Assembly: GCA_963722815.1 (NCBI GenBank)
Contig: CAVROM010000009.1
Coordinates: forward strand, 372,001 to 436,000
Direction of reading: 5' to 3'
DNA from: DASQFQ01 sp963722815
GTDB taxonomy: Bacteria; Actinomycetota; Thermoleophilia; Solirubrobacterales; Solirubrobacteraceae
Length of the DNA: 64,000 nucleotides
The notes beneath the pieces were generated by a model. That model saw only the letters and a list, made by a program, of their open reading frames with translations, searched no databases and was not told the DNA's origin. Shown one piece after another: positions 7,789 through 16,080 of this stretch; the first letter of the stretch is position 1; each line of letters starts with the position of its first letter. Position numbers and translations under genes: made by a program.

Positions 7789-10257
7789 GCGTCACCGAGG
7801 AGCCCCAGACCAACGGCAAGTGGGTCGGCCAGAAGCTGCGGCGCAAGGAAGACCCGCGCATGATCACCGGCCGCGGGCGCTACGTGGACGACATGGTCGT
7901 CCCCGGCATGCTCTACATGGCCGTCGTCCGCTCGCCCGAGGCGCACGCCAAGATCACCTCGATCGACGCCTCCGGCGCCCGCGAGCAGCCCGGCGTGTTC
8001 GGCGTCTTCACGGGTGAGGACCTCGACATCGCCTCCGGGCTGCCGATGGCGTGGGTGCCGCCGGGCGTCGAGATCAAGACGCCCGAGCACTGGCCGCTCG
8101 CCAAGGGCGAGGTCAAGTACGTCGGCCAGGGCGTCGCGATCGTGCTCGGCGACGACAAGTACCGGGTCATCGACGCCGCCGAGCAGGTGCTCGTCGAGTA
8201 CGACCCGCTGCCGGTCGTCGTCGATCCCGAGAAGGCGATCGACGACACCGAGACGCTCGTCCACCCCGACCTCGGCACCAACCAGGTCCACGAGTGGACG
8301 ATCGGCGGCGGCGACATGGACGCGGCGTGGGCCGAGGCCGACGTCGTGATCGAGCGGCGGATCGTCAACCACCGCACCGCCGGCACCCCGATCGAGCCGC
8401 GCGCGCTGATCGCCGACTACCGCGGCGGCCAGCTCACGCTGCACCTCACGAGCCAGAACCCGCACCTCATCCGCCTGTTCATGGCGGGCGAGCTCGAGAT
8501 GGGCGAGGACCGGATCCGCGTGATCGCGCCGGACGTCGGCGGCGGCTTCGGCGTGAAGATCACCCACTACCCGGAGGAGATCCTCGCGGCGTGGGCGTCG
8601 CGCAAGCTCAGCCGCCCGATCAAGTGGACGGAGACGCGCAGCGAGCACATGAGCTCGTCGATCCACGGCCGCGACCAGATCGACTTCGTGAAGGTCGGCG
8701 CCAAGCGCGACGGCACCATCACGGGGCTCGAGTGCACGGCGATCGCCGACTTCGGCGCGTTCTTCACGCTGCTGACGCCGTTCATCCCGTCGTTCACCGG
8801 CTTCGTGATCAGCGGTTGCTACAAGATCCCGAACCTCAAGTTCACGGCCAAGGGCGTCTTCACCAACAAGATGGCCACCGACGCCACCCGCGGTGCCGGC
8901 CGGCCCGAGGCCACGCACCTGATCGAGGTGATGGTCGAGCAGCTCGCGGCCGAGCTGGGGATGGATCCGCTCGAGCTGCGGAGGAAGAACTTCATCCCGA
9001 AGGAGGACTTCCCGGCCGAGGTGGCGATCGGCATCGTCTACGACTCCGGCGACTACCACGGCTCGCTCGACAAGCTGCTCACGCACGTCGACGTCGACGC
9101 GTTCCGCCGCGAGCAGGAGGACGCTCCGGAGCCAGGGCAAGTACCGCGGCATCGGCTTCTCCACCTGGATGGAGATCTGCGGCCTCGCGCCGTCGCGGGT
9201 CGTCGGCCCGAGCGGCGTCGGCCTGCAGGCGGGCTTCTACGAGTCCGCGATCGTGCGCGTGCACGCGTCGGGCTCGGTGACCGTCTACTCCGGCACCGCG
9301 CCGCACGGCCAGGGCCTCGACACCGCGTTCGCCCAGATCGTCGCCGACCGGCTGGGCACCTCGCCCGACCTGGTCGACGTCGTCCACGGCGACACCGGCA
9401 CCGGCCCGTTCGGCCTCGGCACCTACGGCTCGCGCTCGCTGGCCGTGGGCGGCGAGTCGATCGCCCGCGCGACCGCGAAGGTGGTGGACAAGGCGAAGAA
9501 GATCGTCGCCCACCAGCTCGAGGCCGCGCCCGAGGACATCGAGCTCGAAGGCGGCAAGTTCGCCGTCAAGGGCTCGCCCGACAAGGGCATGACGCTGGCC
9601 GAGGTGGCCGGCGGCGCGTACATCCCCGAGAACCTCCCGGAGGGCATGGAGCCGGGGCTCGAGGAGACGATGTTCTACGACCCGGAGAACTTCGTGTTCC
9701 CGTTCGGCGCGCACGCGTGCATCGTCGACGTGGACGTGGAGACCGGGAAGATCGACATCGCCCGCTACGTCGCGGTCGACGACTGCGGTCCCGCGATCAA
9801 CCCGGTGCTGATCGACGGGCAGATCCACGGCGGCATCACGCACGCGATCGGCCAGGCCCTCTACGAGCGCATCCACTACGACGACGACGGCCAGCTCGTG
9901 ACCGGGACGTTCGTCGACTACGCGCTGCCGAGCGCCGCCGATGTCCCGAGCTTCGAGACCGACCGGACGGAGACCCCGTCCCCGGTCAACTCGCTCGGCG
10001 TCAAGGGCGTGGGGGAGGCGGGCACGATCGCCGCCAGCCCCGCGATCGTCAACGCGGTGATCGACGCGCTGCGCCCGCTGGGCGTGGACTACATCGACAT
10101 GCCGCTCAGCCCGCAGCACGTGTGGGCGACGATCCAGGCGGCCAAGGGCCGCGACGTGCCGCAGGACCCGGGCAAGCAGGGCGGCTCGTGGGACGAGCAC
10201 GGGAGCGCCAGCGCGGGCTCCGGACCGACCACGCCGAGTGAGGGAGGTGGGCAGTGA
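7785..10257 (+). CDS. coxL: Molybdopterin-binding large subunit (CoxL/XdhA-like), frameshifted near 9117-9124
   Basis: The catalytic subunit reads in two pieces. From GTG 7785 the frame encodes the family N-terminus (WVGQKLRRKEDPRMITGRGRYVDD) through RREQE near 9119. The family then continues as LRSQGKYRGIGFSTWMEICG in the +1 frame to the stop at 10257. Removing one base in GGAGGA at about 9115-9121 restores one protein of about 823 residues. Mo-site motifs are present on both sides: GGGFG near residue 250, DATRGAGR (8880-8903) and GVGEAGT near 10012 with the catalytic Glu. The RGAGR-type loop is that of form II CO-dehydrogenase-like enzymes, not the AYXCSFR loop of true form I CODH, and its usual Tyr is Thr here. 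The sole break suggests a sequencing indel, though genuine loss is possible. Confidence 0.88.
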
Positions 10258-11090
10258 TCCCCGCCGAGTTCGACTACGTCGCGCCCGACACGCTCGACGC
10301 GGCGCTCTCCGCCCTCTCGCAGGGCGGCGAGGACGCCAAGCTGCTCGCCGGCGGCCACTCGCTGCTGCCGCTGATGAAGTTGCGGCTGGCGGCGCCGACG
10401 CTGCTCGTCGACCTCCGGCGCGTGCCGGACCTCGCCGGGATCTCCTCGAACGGCGGCGTCACGATCGGCGCGATGACGACCCACACCGCGATCGCGAACG
10501 CAGACCTCGGCCTGATCTCCGAGGTCTCGAGCACGATCGCCGACCCGCAGGTCCGCAACCGCGGGACGCTCGGCGGCTCGCTGGCCCACGGCGATCCGGC
10601 CTCCGACCAGCCCGCGATCCTGCTCGCCTACGAGGGCTCTGTGACGGTGCGGGGCGCCGGCGGCGAGCGCACGATCGCGGCCGCCGACCTGTTCGAGGAC
10701 TACCTCACGACCGCGGTCGGCGACGACGAGGTGATGACGTCCGTCAACTACCCGGCGCTCGACGGCTACGGGTTCGGCTACCAGAAGTTCAACCGCCGCA
10801 AGGAGGACTGGGCGATGGTGGCCGTCTCCGCGCTCGTCAAGAAGGCGAGCGACGGCTCGTGCGAGGACGTGCGGATCGGGCTCACGCACATGAGCAACGT
10901 GCCGCTGCGGGCGACCGCCGCGGAGGACGCGCTGCGGGGCGGGGCGCTCGACGCCGCCGCGATCGCCGCGGCCGCCGAGCTCGCCGCCGAGGGCACCAGC
11001 CCGCCCGGCGACCTCAACGCCTCGCCGGACTACAAGCGCCACCTGGCGCGCGTGCTGTGCCGGCGCGCGCTCGAGGAGGCGGCGGCGTAA
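10254..11090 (+). CDS. coxM: FAD-binding medium subunit (CoxM-like)
   Basis: 278 residues starting at GTG 10254, overlapping the large-subunit stop by four bases. The FAD pyrophosphate loops of the family are visible: AGGHSLLPLMKLRLA near residues 37-51, TIGAMTTHTAI near 75-85 and VRNRGTLGGSLAHGDPASD near 100-120. The C-terminal half (YQKFNRRKEDWAMVAVSA onwards) is the CO-dehydrogenase flavoprotein C-terminal domain. The protein oxidises the reduced 2Fe-2S centres and donates electrons onward, in CO dehydrogenase to the quinone pool. Order small-large-medium differs from the classical coxMSL order, which fits the wider CoxL-like family. Confidence 0.93.
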   Translation: MIPAEFDYVAPDTLDAALSALSQGGEDAKLLAGGHSLLPLMKLRLAAPTLLVDLRRVPDLAGISSNGGVTIGAMTTHTAIANADLGLISEVSSTIADPQVRNRGTLGGSLAHGDPASDQPAILLAYEGSVTVRGAGGERTIAAADLFEDYLTTAVGDDEVMTSVNYPALDGYGFGYQKFNRRKEDWAMVAVSALVKKASDGSCEDVRIGLTHMSNVPLRATAAEDALRGGALDAAAIAAAAELAAEGTSPPGDLNASPDYKRHLARVLCRRALEEAAA

Positions 11091-11932
11091 CCGACGGGCT
11101 GGGCACTCCGGCAGACGTCACGCAGACCCTGGCCGGCGAGGGCTACCTCGCCGACCGGGGCCTGTCGACGGCCGTCTACCTCGCCGCGACGCTCGAGCAG
11201 CCGCTGCTGCTGGAGGGCGAGGCGGGCGTGGGCAAGACCGAGGTCGCGCGGGCGCTGGCCGGCGCGACCGGCTCGCGCCTGATCCGGCTGCAGTGCCACG
11301 AGGGGATCGACCTCCACCACGCGGTCTACGACTGGGACTACGGGCGCCAGCTGCTCGCGATCCGGGCGGCGGAGGCAGGCGCCGAGGCGCGCGAGCTCTT
11401 CGGGCGCGAGTTCCTGCTGCGGCGGCCGCTGCTGGAGGCGCTCGAGGAGGAAGGCTCCTCGGTCCTGCTGATCGACGAGGTCGACCGGTCCGACGACGAG
11501 TTCGAGGCGTTCCTGCTCGAGTTCCTGTCCGACTTCGCGATCTCGATCCCGGAGATCGGCACCGTGGTCGCGCGGCGCCGGCCGCTGGTGGTGCTGACCT
11601 CGAACCGCACGCGCGAGCTGCACGACGCGCTCAAGCGCCGCTGCCTCTACCACTGGATCGACTACCCGGACCCCCAGCGCGAGGCCGAGATCGTGCGCGC
11701 GCGGCTGCCCGAGGTGCCCGAGGCGGTGGCGCTGCGGGTGTGCGACGCGGTCGCCCGGCTGCGCGGCGAGGAGCTCTACAAGCTGCCCGGTGTGGGGGAG
11801 ACGATCACCTGGGCGCGGGCGCTGCTGGCGCTCGGCCCTGACGAGCCGCTCGACGAGACGCTCGGCGTCGCCCTCAAGGTCCGAGAAGACATCGACCGCG
11901 TTCGTGCCGCGGGGACATTGAGCGGTGCCTGA
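11057..11932 (+). CDS. coxD: MoxR-type AAA+ ATPase (CoxD-like)
   Basis: About 291 residues if GTG 11057 is used; no ATG or GTG lies nearer the conserved start (TDGLGTPADV), so the exact start is uncertain and overlaps coxM. Walker A is GEAGVGKTE, Walker B is LLIDEVDR, and sensor 1 is LTSNRTRELHDALKRRC, all of the MoxR subgroup. CoxD-type ATPases act with the VWA protein CoxE to mature or insert the Mo-Cu or Mo centre of the hydroxylase. It overlaps the next gene by 8 bp, so both are probably co-translated. Confidence 0.88.
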   Translation: MPARARGGGGVTDGLGTPADVTQTLAGEGYLADRGLSTAVYLAATLEQPLLLEGEAGVGKTEVARALAGATGSRLIRLQCHEGIDLHHAVYDWDYGRQLLAIRAAEAGAEARELFGREFLLRRPLLEALEEEGSSVLLIDEVDRSDDEFEAFLLEFLSDFAISIPEIGTVVARRRPLVVLTSNRTRELHDALKRRCLYHWIDYPDPQREAEIVRARLPEVPEAVALRVCDAVARLRGEELYKLPGVGETITWARALLALGPDEPLDETLGVALKVREDIDRVRAAGTLSGA

Positions 11933-13100
11933 CGAGACCAGCCAGCTCCGGCGGGAAGCCGTCGGGGGCGCTCCTCTGGGCGCGCGGGTGGAAGGGGCCG
12001 TCTCGCGGCTTGCCGCGTTCATGCGCGCGGGCGGCGTGCCCGTCGGCGTCGGTGACCTGCTCGCCGCGCATCGGGCGCTCGCCGCGGTCGACGCGTCCCA
12101 GCGCGAGGAGGCGTTCCATGCGCTGCGGGCGGCGCTGTGCGCGTCGCACGCCGACATGGCGGTCTTCGCCGAGGCGTTCGCGCTTGCCTTCGCCGCGCCC
12201 GACGAGGAGCGCGACGACCCGCTCGAGCAGCTGGGGGCGATCGAGCGCGCGGCGCTGCCGCGGCTCGGGATCCCGGCCGAGGTGCCCGAGACGCAGGCCG
12301 AGATCGCGATCGAGCCCGTGCCGGCCGCGTGGAGCGAGGAGGAGCTGCTGCACGAGCGCGACTTCGCCCTCTACAGCGACGCCGAGCGCGCGACCGCCCG
12401 GCGGCTGCTGGCGCGGCTCGCGCGGCGCGCGCCGCAGCGCATCTCGCGTCGCACGGTGCCGACCCGGCGGCGCCGCGAGGTCCACGACCTGCGCGCCACG
12501 ATCCGGCTCTCGCTACGCCACGGCGGCGAGTTCGTCGAGCGCCGCTACCGCGCCCCGGCGCGGCGTCCGCGCCGGCTCGTCCTCGTGTGCGATGTTTCCG
12601 GCTCCATGGCCCCGTACGCGCGGATGCTGCTGATGTACCTGCAGGCATGCGTGGCGGCGCGCACCCGCGTCGAGGCGTTCGTGTTCGGCACCCGCCTCAC
12701 GCGCGTGACCCGCGAGCTCGCCGGCCGCGACCCCGACCGCGCGCTCGGCCGCGCCGCCGAGGCGGTCTCGGACTGGTCGGGCGGCACCCGCATCGGCGAG
12801 GCGCTGGCCGAGCTGAACCGCGTCCACGGCCGCCGTATCGGCCGCGGCGCGCTCGTGGTGATCCTGTCCGACGGCTGGGACCGCGGCGACCCCGAGCAGC
12901 TCAGCGAGGAGATGGCCCGCCTCAAGCGCTGCGCGCACCGCGTCGTGTGGCTCAACCCGCTCGCCGCCGACCCCCGCTACGAGCCGCTCACGCGCGGCAT
13001 GCAGGCGGCGCTCCCGCACGTCGACCATCTCATCCCGGGCAACTCGATCGCGTCCCTGGAAGCATTGGCCGAGCTGATGGAGGAGGGTGTGCCGGCATGA
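11925..13100 (+). CDS. coxE: VWA domain protein (CoxE-like)
   Basis: 391 residues starting at GTG 11925. The N-terminal about 180 residues are alpha-helical and arginine-rich; the C-terminal half is a von Willebrand A domain with the MIDAS start VLVCDVSGSMAPYARM near residue 222, a Thr in GGTRIGEAL and an Asp in VILSDGWDRGD. CoxE proteins pair with MoxR ATPases as a maturation chaperone for molybdenum hydroxylases. Its TGA overlaps ATG of the cytidylyltransferase gene (ATGA 13097-13100). Confidence 0.9.
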   Translation: MPDETSQLRREAVGGAPLGARVEGAVSRLAAFMRAGGVPVGVGDLLAAHRALAAVDASQREEAFHALRAALCASHADMAVFAEAFALAFAAPDEERDDPLEQLGAIERAALPRLGIPAEVPETQAEIAIEPVPAAWSEEELLHERDFALYSDAERATARRLLARLARRAPQRISRRTVPTRRRREVHDLRATIRLSLRHGGEFVERRYRAPARRPRRLVLVCDVSGSMAPYARMLLMYLQACVAARTRVEAFVFGTRLTRVTRELAGRDPDRALGRAAEAVSDWSGGTRIGEALAELNRVHGRRIGRGALVVILSDGWDRGDPEQLSEEMARLKRCAHRVVWLNPLAADPRYEPLTRGMQAALPHVDHLIPGNSIASLEALAELMEEGVPA

Positions 13101-13699
13101 CCCGACCGCCGCGAGCCGCAGAGACCGAGCCGGAGATCGGCGGCATCGTGCTGGCCGCCGGCGAGGGCAAGCGCTTCGGCGGCCCCAAGCAGGTCGCCGT
13201 CCTCGACGGCCGCCCGCTGCTCGAGCACGCGGTCCGCGCGATGCTCGCCGTCCCCGCGCTCGACCCCGTCGTGGTCGTCCTCGGCGCCCACGCCGACGCC
13301 GTCCGCGAGCAGGTCGACCTCAGCGGCGCCGACGTCGTCGTGTGCGATCGCTGGGCCGACGGCCAGTCCGCCTCGCTGCAGGCCGGCGTCGCCGCGCTCG
13401 GCGAGGTCGAGGCCGCGGTCGTCACGCTCGGCGACCAGCCGTTCATCAGCGCCGAGGTGATCGCCGGCGTGCTCGACCACCGCGGCCGGCACCTCGCGGT
13501 CCGCGCGACCTACGACGGCCAGCCCGGTCACCCGGTGCTGCTGGAGCGGCGTCTGCTCGATCACGTGATCGAGCTCGACGGCGACACCGGAGCGCGCCCG
13601 CTGCTCGAGGGCGATCACGTCTTCACGTGGGAGGTCGGGCGCCTGTGCGACCCGACCGACATCGACACACCCGAGCGCCTCCAGGAGGTCCAGTCATGA
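13097..13699 (+). CDS. mocA: MocA-like molybdenum cofactor nucleotidyltransferase
   Basis: 200 residues. The N-terminal loop GGIVLAAGEGKRFGGPKQ (residues about 14-31) is the nucleotide-binding loop of MobA/MocA enzymes, followed by the LGDQPFIS metal-site motif near 112 and TYDGQPGHPVLLERR near 136. MocA attaches CMP to molybdopterin, making the MCD cofactor that CO-dehydrogenase/xanthine-dehydrogenase-family enzymes use, so its place in this operon is as expected. MobA (GMP) activity cannot be excluded from sequence alone. It overlaps both neighbours by four bases. Confidence 0.87.
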   Translation: MTRPPRAAETEPEIGGIVLAAGEGKRFGGPKQVAVLDGRPLLEHAVRAMLAVPALDPVVVVLGAHADAVREQVDLSGADVVVCDRWADGQSASLQAGVAALGEVEAAVVTLGDQPFISAEVIAGVLDHRGRHLAVRATYDGQPGHPVLLERRLLDHVIELDGDTGARPLLEGDHVFTWEVGRLCDPTDIDTPERLQEVQS

Positions 13700-14457
13700 A
13701 ACTCGAGCAGTCCTTCGAGGTGGCCGCGCCGATCGACCAGGTGTGGGACGCGCTCAACGACCTCGAGCGCGTCGCCCCGTGCCTCCCGGGTGCGGCGATC
13801 ACCGACCACGACGAGGACGGCACCTACCACGGCACGTTCCAGGTCAAGCTCGGCCCGACGACCGCCTCCTACCGCGGCACGGTCAAGATCGAGAACGCCG
13901 ACGAGAGCACCCACACCGCGACGCTGAAGGCGCGCGGCACCGACAAGCGCGGCCAGGGCGGGGCGAACGCGACGATCGTCAACAGGCTCTCCGAGCGCGA
14001 CGGCGGCACGACCGTCGAGGCGGTCACGGACTTCACCATCACCGGCCGGCTGGCGCGCTTCGGGCGCGGCGGGATGATGGAGGACATCTCGAACCGCCTG
14101 ATGCGCGACTTCGCGACCTGCCTGTCCTCGCGCCTCGCCGACGCCCCGACCGCGCCCAGCGGCGAGGAGGTCGCCAAGGGCGAGGCGCCGCCCGAGGCCG
14201 TGGCGGCCGCGGCCCCGCAGGAGGGCGCCGACACCGAGACCCCCGGGTCGGCCCCGCCGCCGCCACGCCCGGCCGTCGCCCCCTCCGGCTCAGCCGCAGG
14301 CGGCCAAGCCGGTGGGAGGGATCGGGTTGTTCTTCTCGGTGCTGTGGGAGCGGATCAGGCGCCGCTTCGGGCGGGCTGGGTAGCGCTCGTCCGCTCGCCG
14401 TTGCCGGCGAACGCCTGGCTCGCGGCCTCCGCCTCCTCCGGCGTGTCCTTGCCGTAG
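13696..14457 (+). CDS. coxG: CoxG-like SRPBCC protein with a C-terminal frameshift
   Basis: Starts at ATG 13696. Residues 1-150 are a START/SRPBCC lipid-binding fold with the CoxG signature (FEVAAPIDQVWDALND, CLPGAAI, FQVKLGPTTASYRGTV). A low-complexity Pro/Ala linker follows. As read, the frame ends at 14457, but the +1 frame after the C5 run at 14279-14283 encodes a family-like hydrophobic tail (PVGGIGLFFSVLWERIRRRF, near 14309-14371) and stops at 14383. The tail is the membrane anchor that CoxG uses to attach the CO dehydrogenase to the membrane. I read the C-run as a one-base insertion; the true end is then 14383, leaving a 29-bp overlap with the convergent channel gene. Confidence 0.85.
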   Translation: MKLEQSFEVAAPIDQVWDALNDLERVAPCLPGAAITDHDEDGTYHGTFQVKLGPTTASYRGTVKIENADESTHTATLKARGTDKRGQGGANATIVNRLSERDGGTTVEAVTDFTITGRLARFGRGGMMEDISNRLMRDFATCLSSRLADAPTAPSGEEVAKGEAPPEAVAAAAPQEGADTETPGSAPPPPRPAVAPSGSAAGGQAGGRDRVVLLGAVGADQAPLRAGWVALVRSPLPANAWLAASASSGVSLP

Positions 14458-15221
14458 AGGTAGTAGTAGGCGCCGGACACGAACACGCCCGCGCCGACGA
14501 GGTTGCCGAGGAAGGCGAAGAGCCAGTTCTTCAGCGCGTCCAGCCAGTCGATGCCGGGGACGTTCGCGAAGATCGCCGCCGGGATGAAGAACATGTTCGC
14601 GACCACGTGGTCGAAGCCCATGGCGACGAAGGCCATGATCGGGAAGAAGATCGCGAGGATCTTGCCCGCGATGTCCTCGGCCGCCATCGCCATCCAGACC
14701 GCCAGGCAGACGAGCCAGTTGCAGCCCACCGCGCGCAGGAAGATCTGCCAGTCGGTCTCCTCGACCGCCTTCTTCTTGGCGATCGCTCCCAGCCGCTCGA
14801 GCGGCAGCGGGTCCGTGACCACGCCGCTCTTGACGGCGAGGAAGTAGGCCACGAACAGCGAGCCGAGCAGGTTCGCGACGAAGATGACGGTGAAGTTCAG
14901 GCCCACGAGCTTCGGCTTGATGCGGCCCGTGAACGCCGACAGCGGGACCATCGCCATGTTGCCGGTCAGCAGCTCGGCGCCGGCGACCACGGTGAGGACC
15001 AGTCCGAGCGCGAAGACAGCGCCCGTGAACAGCGTCGGCAGCGTTCCCCACAGCTTCGGGTCGAGGCCCGACGACACGCTGATCGCCACGAGACCGCCGA
15101 ACGCGATGTACGCGCCGGCGAGGAAGCCGGACACCATCATCTTGCCGAAGGTCAGCTTGGTCTTGGTGACCCCGACCTCGATCCCGGCTCGAGTGTTGGC
15201 CTTTGGATCCTTGAATGCCAC
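14355..15221 (-). CDS. Formate/nitrite transporter (FocA/NirC) family channel
   Basis: 288 residues from GTG 15221, which follows GGAGCAGG; an upstream ATG at 15254 would add 11 residues. Six membrane segments are visible with the FNT signatures AGAYIAFGG (residues about 35-43), TGNMAMVPL near 100 and NWLVCLAVWMA near 180, the latter containing the region of the central filter. FNT pentamers pass formate, nitrite or hydrosulfide; the specificity is not readable here. Lying convergent to coxG and close to the moa genes, it could serve formate or nitrite supply linked to Mo enzymes, which is only inference. The tail after residue 265 is polar and acidic/basic mixed. Confidence 0.88.
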   Translation of the reverse strand: MAFKDPKANTRAGIEVGVTKTKLTFGKMMVSGFLAGAYIAFGGLVAISVSSGLDPKLWGTLPTLFTGAVFALGLVLTVVAGAELLTGNMAMVPLSAFTGRIKPKLVGLNFTVIFVANLLGSLFVAYFLAVKSGVVTDPLPLERLGAIAKKKAVEETDWQIFLRAVGCNWLVCLAVWMAMAAEDIAGKILAIFFPIMAFVAMGFDHVVANMFFIPAAIFANVPGIDWLDALKNWLFAFLGNLVGAGVFVSGAYYYLYGKDTPEEAEAASQAFAGNGERTSATQPARSGA

Positions 15222-15277
15222 GAAGCCTGCTCCCCCTAGAGTTGTTGACCCCAACGCAACTTGGTACCCGCCCGGAA

Positions 15278-15694
15278 ATGGACCAACGCTTATCTCTCGT
15301 AACCCTGGGCGTCGCTGATGTACCCGCGGCGCGGGCGTTCTACGAGGCGCTGGGGTGGACGTGCAACACCGATCCGGCGCTCGACGTCGCCTTCTTCCAG
15401 CTCGGCGGGATCGCGCTCGCGGTGTGGGATCGCCGCGCGCTGGCGGAGGATTCGACGGTCACGGACCGCGGCGGCTTCGGCGGCGTCACGCTCGCCTACA
15501 ACGTGCGCGCGCCGGAGGAGGTCGACGCCGTGCTCGCCGAGGCCGAGGCCGCGGGCGCCACGATCGGCCGACCTGGCGCGAAGACGTTCTGGGGCGGCTA
15601 CTCAGGCGTCTTCATCGACCCCGACGGCCACCCGTGGGAGGTCGCCCACAATCCGCACTGGACGATCGAGGACGACGGCTCGGTCCGCGTCTAG
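15278..15694 (+). CDS. VOC-family (glyoxalase-like) protein
   Basis: 138 residues beginning MDQRLSLVTLGVADVPAARAF, a single-chain VOC domain of two beta-alpha-beta-beta-beta modules. The second module has GYSGVFIDPDGHPWEVAHNP near residues 108-127, where the Glu of the metal triad would be (WEVAHNP); the first-module His is replaced (VTLGV), so classical glyoxalase chemistry is doubtful. Many small proteins of this type are annotated as glyoxalase/bleomycin-resistance-like with no known substrate. It is divergent from the FNT channel gene, with 56 bp between starts. Confidence 0.8.
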   Translation: MDQRLSLVTLGVADVPAARAFYEALGWTCNTDPALDVAFFQLGGIALAVWDRRALAEDSTVTDRGGFGGVTLAYNVRAPEEVDAVLAEAEAAGATIGRPGAKTFWGGYSGVFIDPDGHPWEVAHNPHWTIEDDGSVRV

Positions 15695-16080
15695 TCGCTG
15701 CCCACCGGCGGCGACACCTGCACCCAGATGATGAACGCGGCGGTGATCACGATCGAGGCGATCGTGAGGATGACCGCGCGGCGCCGGTTGTGCGCGAGCA
15801 GGAAGACGCTGCCGGCCAGGGCGACGAGGAACGCGACCGTCATGAGGATGTTCTGGGCGTCCCACTGCCAGGCGTCCGGGTAGTTCGTCCATGGGTGGCC
15901 GGCTTCGTAGGTCCGGTAGGTGCCGTAGCAGTCCTGGTCGCAGCGGACGCCGTCGCGCCGCTGCTCGTTGAGCAGGACCAGGAGCGCCACGACCGTCCAC
16001 ACGTGGACGGCGCGCCCGATCCAGCGCCGCGGGTTCTTCCGGTCGCGCTCGCGAAAGTCGGACTCGCGCCAGCTAGACAA
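15691..16080 (-). CDS. Small membrane protein, function unknown
   Basis: 129 residues with three hydrophobic segments (about residues 24-41, 75-94 and 98-120) and an Arg-rich N-terminus. A short exposed loop between the first two segments holds two cysteines (RCDQDCYGTY), which could pair outside the cell. I do not recognise a family. The start overlaps the end of moeA by 8 bp, so it is probably the last gene of the moaC-moaA-moeA operon; the stop overlaps the convergent VOC gene stop. Confidence 0.65.
   Translation of the reverse strand: MSSWRESDFRERDRKNPRRWIGRAVHVWTVVALLVLLNEQRRDGVRCDQDCYGTYRTYEAGHPWTNYPDAWQWDAQNILMTVAFLVALAGSVFLLAHNRRRAVILTIASIVITAAFIIWVQVSPPVGSD

Noticed and set aside
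8051..10241. Alternative frames across the large-subunit gene encoding Arg-rich proteins
   Set aside because: They are shadows; the two authentic frames meet at about 9119 and explain all conserved motifs.
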